Positions 25,630-32,066 of a stretch of 32,066 bases of DNA are shown in pieces. The stretch's first letter is position 1, and every line of letters starts with the position of its first letter. The translations under genes were made by a program, and so were the position numbers. The notes beneath the pieces are model-generated. The model had not been told where the DNA came from and did no database searches. It was given only the letters and a program-made list of their open reading frames with translations. Source of the DNA: Lachnospiraceae bacterium OF09-6 (GTDB taxonomy: Bacteria > Bacillota > Clostridia > Lachnospirales > Lachnospiraceae); the NCBI GenBank assembly GCA_003435055.1, contig QUMM01000034.1:1-32066 (forward strand). Reading direction: 5' to 3'.

Positions 25630-27177
25630 ATGACCTATAATCTCTATATGATAAAAGACCTGCTGGAGAACTATCTGCACCATACACTAGCTGTTTCGCA
25701 TCTGATCTCTGACCGGCTATCCTGTCCCATCAAGAATGTGCTCATCAGCCATAGCAGTTCCCTTTCCATGCCCTCCGACTGGCTGCGTATTATCTCCGCT
25801 CAGGACTGGAAAGAGCAGCGGATCAGTGAAGGTCGGTTTTATCTGATCTGGAACTGGGATCAGGAATGTAAAAAAAGAAACGATTGCGAATATCTTGGAT
25901 TTCAACATCTGGTGTCTGCTGATGCATTACTATTCGCCACACAAAAACTATTCGAAGAACTGCAACAGTGGGAACTGACTCTGTATGACATTGCTGCTCG
26001 AAACGGCGACATGGAAGAATTGGGAAAGATCAGTCTTAAGTTCCTGGGCAATCCTATCTGCCTCTATACGGCCAGCCTGCAAAACATCTTCATCTGTGAA
26101 CAGTCAAAACCAAGGCAGCTAATGTTTTTTCAGCCGGAGGATATCCACAACTATTTATCTGCCGAGGAGATCGAAGGTCTTCGGTTCAATCCTGATTTTC
26201 TGGGAACTCTGGATACCACTGTTCCAGCTATTTTTCCCGATGAATTCTGGGGATACCGTATTCTATACGATAATATAAGAAAAGAAGGCATCTACATCGC
26301 ACGACTCATGACATGCGAAATTGATCGGCCCATCCGGGATGCTGATTATTGTCTGCTGCGAAAACTGGCGAATATTATGAAATATGCCATTGAAAAAGAG
26401 AATTGGGCTATAAACGGACATGTGGCTTTTATTGATGACTACATCACCAATCTGATACATGGAACCTATGTAGATAGCAGCAAACTTTCCTCTGCGCTCC
26501 AGTTCATGAACTGGAAAATGCAGGACGAATTCTTCTGTGTCAAGATTCCACTTAGTGCAGAAGATGAAAAGATTAATACGATGGCCGCTCTATGTGCCAA
26601 GCTGGAGACTTCTATTCCCGGATGTCTAGCCATTCTTGGTAATAAATACATCCTGCTTCTTTTTAACCTGACCTATTCAAAAAATAACCGTGAGCAAATC
26701 GTCAGCTTTATGATATCAATTTTACGGGAATATGTGCTCCATGCCGGAATCAGTATGCCATTCTCCGGCATAGAAGCCATACAGTCTTATTATCTTCAGG
26801 CACATTATGCTTTGGAAATCGGTGAAAAAGAAGATCCCACCATCTGGTATTATCGCTATGAACATTACGAATACAGTCATATTTTAGAAAACCTTACCGG
26901 AGACATGGATCTGGAAGCACTCTATCCCATTGGTCTGAAAAAACTTCTTCGCTATGACAAAAAACATAATCGGGAATATACCTTTGCTCTGAAAACCTAT
27001 CTGGAGCAAAATATGAGCGTTACCGCCACCATACGTCAGCTATACATTCAAAAATCCACTTTTATCTATCAGCTAAAACGCATCCACGATATCACAAATG
27101 TGAACTTTGAAGACACACAGACACGTATGCTATACTCCATGATCTTTCAGATTATGGAAAAGCGAGGGTTAATCTGA
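25630..27177 (+). CDS. PucR/CdaR-type transcriptional regulator
   Basis: A 515-residue regulator. The C-terminus has the PucR-family helix-turn-helix: 'LKTYLEQNMSVTATIRQLY' followed by 'IQKSTFIYQLKRIHDIT'. The central region is a GGDEF-like/PucR sensory part ('FFCVKIPLSAED...', 'YYLQAHYALEIGEKED'). The N-terminal 150 residues are probably ligand-binding and show no membrane helix. The start at ATG 25630 follows AAAAAGGAG with a 7-nt gap; the longer frame from 25453 adds hydrophobic residues without a ribosome site and crosses the promoter. PucR proteins usually activate an adjacent or divergent catabolic operon when its substrate is present, here NhaC–URO-D–MFS. It is intact. Confidence 0.85.
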   Translation: MTYNLYMIKDLLENYLHHTLAVSHLISDRLSCPIKNVLISHSSSLSMPSDWLRIISAQDWKEQRISEGRFYLIWNWDQECKKRNDCEYLGFQHLVSADALLFATQKLFEELQQWELTLYDIAARNGDMEELGKISLKFLGNPICLYTASLQNIFICEQSKPRQLMFFQPEDIHNYLSAEEIEGLRFNPDFLGTLDTTVPAIFPDEFWGYRILYDNIRKEGIYIARLMTCEIDRPIRDADYCLLRKLANIMKYAIEKENWAINGHVAFIDDYITNLIHGTYVDSSKLSSALQFMNWKMQDEFFCVKIPLSAEDEKINTMAALCAKLETSIPGCLAILGNKYILLLFNLTYSKNNREQIVSFMISILREYVLHAGISMPFSGIEAIQSYYLQAHYALEIGEKEDPTIWYYRYEHYEYSHILENLTGDMDLEALYPIGLKKLLRYDKKHNREYTFALKTYLEQNMSVTATIRQLYIQKSTFIYQLKRIHDITNVNFEDTQTRMLYSMIFQIMEKRGLI

Positions 27178-27188
27178 AATTTTTTCAT

Positions 27189-27231
27189 CATAAAACAGGG
27201 CATCCGACAATGCCAGATGCCCTGTGAAACT
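27189..27231. repeat. Right copy of the 43-bp direct repeat; terminator of the nuclease-like gene
   Basis: Identical to 21764-21806, with the hairpin CAGGGCATC / GATGCCCTG. It lies 12 nt after the PucR-type gene and 12 nt beyond the minus-strand stop of the nuclease-like gene at 27244. In the minus direction the hairpin is followed by TTTTATG. Confidence 0.9.
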
Positions 27232-27243
27232 TTTACATTTTTG

Positions 27244-28006
27244 TTACTTACCATCTCTGAAAAGGCAGGCTGCTTCTTTTATTCTTTTTGCTTCTTCTTC
27301 TGCCTCTTTTATTATCTGCGCCTTGAGTTCTTCTGCTTCTTTCATTTTTTGCGCCTTGAGTTCTTCTGCTTCTTTCATTTTTTGCGCCTTGAGTTCTTCT
27401 GCTTCTTTCACTGTCTGCTCTTTAAGTTCCTCTGCTTCTTTCATTTTTTGTGCCTTGAGTTCTTCTGCTTCTTTCACTGTCTGTGCCTTGATCTCTTCAT
27501 ATTCTTCTTTAAATAAATTTTTTATCGCTTCATACATAATCGTTCCCCCTTTCACTTTTTCATAAACTTCTTGATTTGCTGCAACACTTACATGCAGCAC
27601 AGAATCAATCAGTTCTCTGTCACCCGGTTCTGTTAGAACCTCCATCTTTTCAGGAAATTTCTTGCATCTTCTTCTATCAGCTTCTGAGATAGCACCCGCA
27701 GACTCTCATGCTTCTGCTGGTTTAACTGATTCGTTACAATAATCTGTGTCTGAAATGGAATTTTTCCCTTTATGTAATATATTCCATCCTGATACAATTC
27801 TACTACCATACCCAAAGTTCTGATATCCTGAAACAATTCTCTTGGATATCGCTCCCGGAACATGGAAATTGTTATCTCCTCTGCCTTAATATCATCTGCC
27901 TGTCTGCCTTTCGTTGCTTTATATAACAGGCATATGCTATTGTTTTATAAAAATCATCAATCGACATACTATCATTTGGACTTTTATATTCGATTATATT
28001 ATGTTC
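27244..28006 (-). pseudogene. C-terminal part of a PD-(D/E)XK nuclease-like gene split by an IS200/IS605 element
   Basis: Read on the minus strand from the IS end, the sequence gives 'EHNIIEYKSPNDSMSIDDFYKTIAYAC', a nuclease-type ExK motif (EYK). A one-base slip (about 27930) leads to 'YKATKGRQADDIKAEEITISMFRERYPRELFQDI'. It then reads 'VVELYQDGIYYIKGKIPFQTQIIV' and 'QKLIEEDARNFLKRW', and a second slip near 27640 leads to 'EVLTEPGDRELIDSVLHVSVAANQEVYEKVKGG'. The tail is a long coiled coil of 11-residue repeats. The N-terminal half lies beyond the IS at 30016-30261. The family is common in Lachnospiraceae and its function is unestablished. The IS insertion makes the gene nonfunctional as it stands. 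Confidence 0.82.
27325..27489 (-). repeat. Five 33-bp tandem repeats coding an 11-residue coiled-coil unit
   Basis: Consecutive units start at 27325, 27358, 27391, 27424 and 27457. Units 1 and 2 are identical; the others differ at a few bases (ATTTTTTGCGCC versus CTGTCTGCTC type ends). They encode KMKEAEELKAQ or TVKEAEELKEQ. Copy number is likely to vary between strains by slippage. Confidence 0.85.
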
Positions 28007-28015
28007 TGTGAACTA

Positions 28016-28037
28016 CTCGGCAACTAAGTTGCCAGAG
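28016..28037 (-). other. Right-end subterminal hairpin of the IS200/IS605 element
   Basis: GGCAACTTAGTTGCC on the minus strand, extended by CTCT/CGAG, forms a 6-8 bp stem with a 3-nt loop, 9 nt from the inferred right end. TnpA of this family recognises such imperfect palindromes on single-stranded DNA. Confidence 0.7.
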
Positions 28038-28108
28038 CATCTGAAATATGGCGGGATACCGCCTTTTTTCAGGGTGCGTCCATGACACCAATACTGCTTA
28101 CCTTTCGG

Positions 28109-29365
28109 CTATACAGCTACTTTTATTATTTCTGGATTTTTCAGTCCGGTTACGGACAGTTTCTTCTGCTTTCCGGATACGGAAAGATATTTCCGCAGGA
28201 TATTAAATGCGCCTACTGTATCTGCGTTAAATCTTACTCCGCCAGTTATATACATGCCCCGCTCTTTTCGATTTGACGCTTCTGCATATCTTTTTGATAC
28301 TTCCGGTGATAACGGACTGCACTGACTGGTATAGCTTTCTTCCTGTTTTATCAATTGTATTCCATACAGTTTCAGTTTATATTCCAGCATGATGTACAGC
28401 CTGTTATATGGCAGTCCGTGAAACTTCTGGTTGGTCTTATGTCCCATATCTTTTTCTTTACGGATATTCCGGATGTCTCCCACAACCACACAGCGGATAT
28501 CTTCTTTTCTGCAATATTCTGCAATCCATCTGGTCACTTTGTGAAGGTAATCCTTTACTGTATTCTGCTTTTTCCTGTAAAGTCTCTGAATATGTTTCGA
28601 TGATTTTGGATATTTTATTCCTCTTTCCGATTGCTGCGCATACCATACAGACTGTACTCTGGCTATCTCTTTATGAAAATATCTTTCCAGAAAAAGATAT
28701 TTTCTTCCCAGGATAAAAGTCCTGCCATTTCCAGAATCATAGCAGGTCATCAGATTATGAAGTCCCAGATCAATAGATAAATAATGTCCATTCTGGGAAA
28801 GCTGTTCCGGCTCTTCAATCTCATAGATAACAATAAGATCGCATGTTCCGTTTTCCGGTGGATAGATCTGCAGCTGTTTTATACGATCCATGTCCCTGAA
28901 AATCTTATTTTCAAGATATAGAAATTTTTCACAGATCCCGTATGTTTCTTCCATATAGCTTTTCAGATCCTTTGGCAGAGACAGCCGCAGCTGGTCTGAA
29001 CCTTTCTCATGCCGGATCCCCATCTGCATGTATGTAACAGGTATATTGTCCTGTTTAAAACGGGGCGGATTTGGTTCTTTGATTCCTCAGGTCTTTTTCA
29101 GGACATAAAAAGATTTCCATGCCTTGTCCAACTGTTTACAGGTCTCCTGCGCCGTCTGTGATGGAAGCTGTCTGTACCACAAATTTCCTTTATGTGCTTT
29201 TTTCTGATAATACCAGTCAGGATACTTTTCCAGTCCCAGTTCTTTATAATGATGACGTTCATAGTTACAGATATTCCAGAGTTTGGAAGCCGCATAACAC
29301 ATATGCCCTATGATATTGGAATATTCCGGCTGGATTTTTACAGATGTTCTATGTGACAGCAGCAT
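28109..29365 (-). CDS. tnpB: TnpB (RNA-guided nuclease ancestor of Cas12) with an in-frame TGA
   Basis: One reading frame spans both parts. ATG 29365 gives 'MLLSHRTSVKIQPEYSNIIGHMC' to 'AWKSFYVLKKT', then TGA (29087-29089). The same frame resumes 'GIKEPNPPRFKQDNIPVTYMQMG' and runs to 28109, so a single substitution, probably GGA to TGA, breaks a protein of about 418 residues. RuvC-like motifs are seen at 'YLSIDLGLHNLM' (D) and 'CVVVGDIRNIRK', and the third near the C-terminus at 'FNADTVGAFNIL' (D). The zinc-ribbon Cys set is poor (only 'SQCSP'). Active TnpB cleaves DNA using a guide RNA from the element's right end. This copy is probably inactive if the stop is real. Confidence 0.85.
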
Positions 29366-29419
29366 TCCTCTCCCCCCTTCAGACAATCACGCGAACCGGT
29401 ATTCACAGTGCGTTTTAAA

Positions 29420-29830
29420 TTAATACGACTTGCTCTGATGTTCAATATAACGACGGATATTTTCCTCAGATACAGATCCGATCGTTTCCACATAATAGGA
29501 ATGGTTCCACAGCTCTCCCTTCCATAGCTGGTTTCTTATTTCCGGAAAATGTTCGAACAGTTTTCTGCCGGTGATTCCCTTCAGATACTTAACGATTGCT
29601 GTTATGGACAGCTTTGGTGGAGCTGATACAAAGCAGTGGACATGATCACCTTCGCCACATTCGAACAGATGAACGGTAAAACCCTTATCCTCAGCAATCT
29701 GCTGCACCAGTTCCTGAAGATATTCTTCGATTTCTGGTTTTAATATCTTCCTCCGGTATTTCACTGACCATACCATATGGTAGTTGATATTACACACGCA
29801 AGTCCTGTAATATATTAGATTTTCTTTCAC
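29420..29830 (-). CDS. tnpA: IS200/IS605 TnpA, Y1 HUH transposase
   Basis: A complete 136-residue single-strand transposase. The HUH metal motif is 'HVHCF' (63-65) and the catalytic Tyr is Y128 in 'SEENIRRYIEHQ'. 'NINYHMVWSVKYRRKIL' at the N-terminus and 'KYLKGITGRKLFEHFPE' in the centre are family hallmarks. It cuts and rejoins the top strand at subterminal hairpins. The start at ATG 29830 has only a weak ribosome site. It lies 55 nt upstream of tnpB in the same direction. It is intact, so the element could still move. Confidence 0.93.
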   Translation of the reverse strand: MKENLIYYRTCVCNINYHMVWSVKYRRKILKPEIEEYLQELVQQIAEDKGFTVHLFECGEGDHVHCFVSAPPKLSITAIVKYLKGITGRKLFEHFPEIRNQLWKGELWNHSYYVETIGSVSEENIRRYIEHQSKSY

Positions 29831-29981
29831 ACATATAGTATAACATAATGAGTAGAAACATGTAACAAATGTTCGAACGTATTTTCGATCGTTTATATGT
29901 CGGTTACGGCATTCATATCAAGAGTTGGGAGATTATTATATTATTTTCAATGTGCAGATATGCACAATCCTGCGCTTTCAT

Positions 29982-30002
29982 CTCGGTAATTGAATTGCCG
30001 AG
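29982..30002 (-). other. Left-end subterminal hairpin of the IS200/IS605 element
   Basis: CTCGGCAATT and AATTACCGAG on the minus strand form an imperfect palindrome of 8-9 pairs, 14 nt inside the inferred left end. It resembles the right-end hairpin (both contain GGCAA and CCGAG). Confidence 0.7.
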
Positions 30003-30015
30003 GATTCCCGCTTAT

Positions 30016-30261
30016 TGTCCTAAATATATGTCCGATTTCATTTATTAATGAGATATCTGCCAGCTTTTTAATAATCAGTAAATCCATCTGCAATGGTTTC
30101 CTGCTTAAATTTACTTCTCTGTGAAACTCCAGGTTTTTTCGATTCTCTAAAAATTCCAACTCTGTGGCACTACAAAATGCCGGATGCCACTGTATCACAT
30201 CTCTTTCTTTTTTGATAGTTATCTCCTCCTTTATTTTAGCAAATCTGTCTCCTCGTTGCAA
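30016..30261 (-). pseudogene. N-terminal part of the split nuclease-like gene
   Basis: The frame reads 'KKERDVIQWHPAFCSATELEFLENRKNLEFHREVNLSRKPLQMDLLIIKKLADISLINEIGHIFR', broken here into its recognisable parts: 'RDVIQWHPAFCSATELE', the catalytic-type Asp in 'PLQMDLLIIKK', and 'NEIGHIFR' at the IS junction. The rest of the gene continues at 28006. The start is odd. The good ribosome site AAAGGAGGAGA is followed not by ATG but by ATC (30216-30214) at the right spacing; an in-frame ATG lies upstream at 30261 without a ribosome site. A start-codon substitution is possible. Confidence 0.75.
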
Positions 30262-30392
30262 TTCATTGAATGGATCATTCAGGTGATAACCTGCAGAAAT
30301 GATCTTCTATTGATTCTTTTAGATATAAGATTTCAGAAATGTGTCAGGAAATCTTACTGTGCACTTGCACTTTGAAATGAAAATATATTTTT

Positions 30393-30421
30393 ACTATACT
30401 CTTGCAGGTTGCATATGTCAA
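30393..30421 (-). promoter_or_regulatory. Promoter of the split nuclease-like gene
   Basis: Minus strand: TTGACA (30421-30416), a 17-bp spacer and TATAGT (30398-30393). It is near consensus, about 130-170 nt upstream of the possible starts. Nothing else was recognised in 30262-30469. Confidence 0.7.
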
Positions 30422-30469
30422 TATGATATTCTCTTTTTATTTTTAATAATGCAACTTTCTGTTTTTCAT

Positions 30470-30504
30470 CAATAAAACAAGGCGCCCGGATCTCTCCGGG
30501 CGCC
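30470..30504 (-). terminator. Terminator of the surface-protein gene
   Basis: GGCGCCCGGA and TCCGGGCGCC form a perfect 10-bp GC-rich stem with a 4-nt loop (30481-30504). On the minus strand TTGTTTTATT follows. It lies 17 nt after the stop of the surface-protein gene. Confidence 0.9.
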
Positions 30505-30520
30505 CCGCTGTTACACTAGC

Positions 30521-32066
30521 TTATTTGTTTTTTCTTTTGCGCAGGAATACGATCAGTGCAATCAGTACTGCCGCAGCTGCCAGCAGTCCTACGTACAGTG
30601 CGATTGGTGTGGTATCACCAGTCTTTACTGTAGTGGTCTTCTTGGTCTTGGTCTTTGTCTCTGTCTCGACTTCAGATTCTTTTTCTGTTTCTTCCTCAGA
30701 CTCTACTGTTTCCTTCTCTTTGTTTACCAGTTTAACATCAGTATTTTCATCAGATTTAATCTGGAATTCCTGACCATTTCCGGTAATCTCGAATGCGAAA
30801 TCAGCTTCGTTGATTCTGTCACCCTGTTTGGTGGTCTCGAACAGATAGTATGTACCAACTGTCAGATCCTTGATCGTTACTTTTCCATTCTGCTCCAGTG
30901 TTGCACTCTTCACAAGTGTGTAAGTGCCGTCCTGATTCTTGGAGAAGACACCTGCGTAGAAAGTGGTTCCGTCTGCTGTGATGGTCTTGCCTGCAGCATT
31001 CAAAACAGATTTTTCAATCGTTACACTTCCCAGATCGATATCTCCACCTTCTCCCGGTGTAATGGTATCATTCTCGATCAGTCCAAGATCAATATCCACA
31101 CCAACTGTGGCTTCTGCCTTACCAGCCTGGATGGTGAATGGATACTGTTTTGCGGTACCATCGTCATTCATCTTGATGACATATCCATCCGGTGCGGTGG
31201 TCTCTACGAAGTAGTAGTTTCCTTCCGGAAGTCCATCTACCTTGATGTTACCATTGGCATCTGTCACATATTCTGTCTCAGCGTATGCCTTGTAATCGGT
31301 ACTTGGCTGCTGCTGATACAGCATGAACTTCGCACCGGCCAGCTTCTGCTGCTGTGGACCAACCTTTACAAGAGAAACACTTCCTGCAAATGTATTGGTG
31401 AAGTTCAGATCTGTTACAGCATTGTCACCATTTTTATAGACTTTATCTACTTTCAAGGTTCCATCACCATTATCTGTAACTGTTACATTTACCGTATATA
31501 CTGTTCCATCATATGTTACTCCAGTTTCACTGCCTTTTACCTCAGATACTGTGTAGACATACTCTCCAACCTCTTCCTTTGTGTATGGAATAGAATCAAA
31601 TATTACACTTCCATCTACACCATTCTTTACGGTCTGAAGAACTTTACCTTCCTGATCTTTCAGTTCAAAACTGAATTCGTTTGCTTCAAGAGTCTTTCCA
31701 GTCAGAGCCTTATTCGCTACCAATGCGAGTTCTCCATCTGCCTCGTAAATATTTGTGAATACAAGGTCATCAAGCCCCTGGTTGGCTGTTACTACCAGAT
31801 GGCCTTCTCCATCATCTTCTACAGTTACGGTGATCACATATTTCTTATCTGTATAGGTGATTCCTCCGAGGTTTCCTGCATCCTCTTTCACTTCATAGTA
31901 ATGGGTTCCGGCTTCTTTGTACTCAATCGTCTCGAAGCTTACCGTTCCGTCTGCTGCGTTGCTCTTGGTGTCTGTGTAGCCGCCTTCAACTGCTTTTCCG
32001 TTTTCATCCACTTCCGTGATGGTAAAGCTGAATTCATCCGCTTTCAGGGTACGTCCCTTCAGTACT
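30521..32066 (-). CDS. Pilin-like wall-anchored surface protein, C-terminal half (runs off right edge)
   Basis: The frame is open from the right edge to the stop at 30521, at least 514 residues. It starts within a Spy0128/FctA-type isopeptide domain ('LKGRTLKADEFSF', 'AGTHYYEVKEDAG'). A second copy follows ('LTGKTLEANEFSFEL', 'VGEYVYTVSEVKG'), then a SpaA/Cna-B-type domain ('GSVSLVKVGPQQQKLAGAKFMLY', 'YYFVETTAPDGYVI') and another beta-rich domain ('YYLFETTKQGDR'). The tail has a Glu/Lys/Thr-rich spacer, VKTGD in place of LPxTG, a hydrophobic helix ('ALYVGLLAAAAVLIALIVFL') and the positive end RKRKNK. This is a sortase-type anchor with a variant motif. Such proteins form pilus or adhesin stalks; no sortase gene is in the window. 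Confidence 0.88.
   Translation of the reverse strand, partial: VLKGRTLKADEFSFTITEVDENGKAVEGGYTDTKSNAADGTVSFETIEYKEAGTHYYEVKEDAGNLGGITYTDKKYVITVTVEDDGEGHLVVTANQGLDDLVFTNIYEADGELALVANKALTGKTLEANEFSFELKDQEGKVLQTVKNGVDGSVIFDSIPYTKEEVGEYVYTVSEVKGSETGVTYDGTVYTVNVTVTDNGDGTLKVDKVYKNGDNAVTDLNFTNTFAGSVSLVKVGPQQQKLAGAKFMLYQQQPSTDYKAYAETEYVTDANGNIKVDGLPEGNYYFVETTAPDGYVIKMNDDGTAKQYPFTIQAGKAEATVGVDIDLGLIENDTITPGEGGDIDLGSVTIEKSVLNAAGKTITADGTTFYAGVFSKNQDGTYTLVKSATLEQNGKVTIKDLTVGTYYLFETTKQGDRINEADFAFEITGNGQEFQIKSDENTDVKLVNKEKETVESEEETEKESEVETETKTKTKKTTTVKTGDTTPIALYVGLLAAAAVLIALIVFLRKRKNK

Larger units (their letters stand above)
28007..30015 (-). mobile_element. IS200/IS605-family element with tnpA and tnpB
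   Basis: The ends are inferred from the broken host gene: the flanks rejoin in frame as 'GHIFR-TEHNIIEYKSP'. The tnpA-proximal end carries the imperfect hairpin CTCGGCAATT/AATTACCGAG (29982-30002). The tnpB-proximal end carries CTCTGGCAAC/GTTGCCGAG (28016-28037). Subterminal hairpins instead of terminal inverted repeats, and no target duplication, are the family's hallmarks. The flanking pentamers are GGACA at the left end (30020-30016) and TCACA at the right end (28011-28007) on the minus strand. Boundaries may be off by a few bases. Confidence 0.8.

Noticed and set aside
27325..27489. Regularly spaced repeats considered as a CRISPR array
   Set aside because: Units are contiguous with no unique spacers, encode an in-frame 11-residue helix and have no cas genes nearby.
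27217..27565. Plus-strand ORFs rich in Phe, Leu, Cys and Ser opposite the coiled-coil repeats
   Set aside because: They are antisense shadows of the 33-bp coding repeats; the minus-strand frame carries the recognisable protein family.

Overview
The window looks like chromosomal DNA of a gut-type Lachnospiraceae (Clostridia, Firmicutes; Blautia/Dorea/Ruminococcus-like). This rests on AGGAGG-type ribosome binding sites, TTGACA/TATAAT-type promoters, a DUF3793–flavodoxin pair, a nucleoside-type ABC transporter, Spy0128/SpaA pilin-like repeats with a VKTGD tail, and IS1182 and IS200/IS605 elements. No rRNA, tRNA, CRISPR array or phage genes were seen. The assignment is inference, because no database could be searched.

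Layout. 1-940: 5' part of an IS1182-type transposase gene running off the left edge, then a terminator. 944-3155: promoter, cobalamin riboswitch and a two-gene unit (BspA-like leucine-rich-repeat protein with a G9 frameshift, and a TIM-barrel isomerase-like protein). 3217-3943: PAP2-type phosphatase. 4012-4319: a probable type I toxin-antitoxin locus (27-residue holin-like toxin, convergent antisense RNA, shared terminator). 4341-7073 (minus): operon of a PerM/AI-2E-type membrane protein, prolyl-tRNA editing protein and ProC. 7229-10080: Zn/Cd-exporting P-type ATPase with a His-rich N-terminus and two near-identical HMA domains, behind an ArsR/SmtB-type operator. 10096-10313: five consecutive hairpins. 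10312-11000: decayed AAA-ATPase-like gene. 11077-12254: DUF3793–flavodoxin operon with a palindromic operator. 12331-14133: ABC-class P-loop ATPase. 14178-17962 (minus): cardiolipin synthase, diguanylate cyclase and FAD oxidoreductase. 18098-21708 (minus): nucleoside/sugar-type ABC transporter (ATPase and two permeases, no binding protein).

21764-27231 is a 5.4-kb segment bounded by a perfect 43-bp direct repeat. It holds an NhaC-type antiporter, a URO-D/MtaA-like protein and an MFS transporter in one operon, with a divergent PucR-type regulator. It reads as a self-contained catabolic or transport cassette placed between the ABC operon and a nuclease-like gene. That nuclease-like gene (27244-30261) is itself split by a complete IS200/IS605 element (about 28007-30015). 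The right end, 30521-32066, is the C-terminal half of a wall-anchored pilin-like surface protein with a strong terminator.

Caution: at least seven conserved genes are broken by single-base changes, nearly all single-base deletions (LRR protein, proC, P-type ATPase, ABC permease twice, ABC ATPase, NhaC, nuclease-like gene). Such a density in otherwise well-kept genes points to residual consensus errors rather than true gene decay, so these frameshifts should be confirmed in reads before being interpreted.
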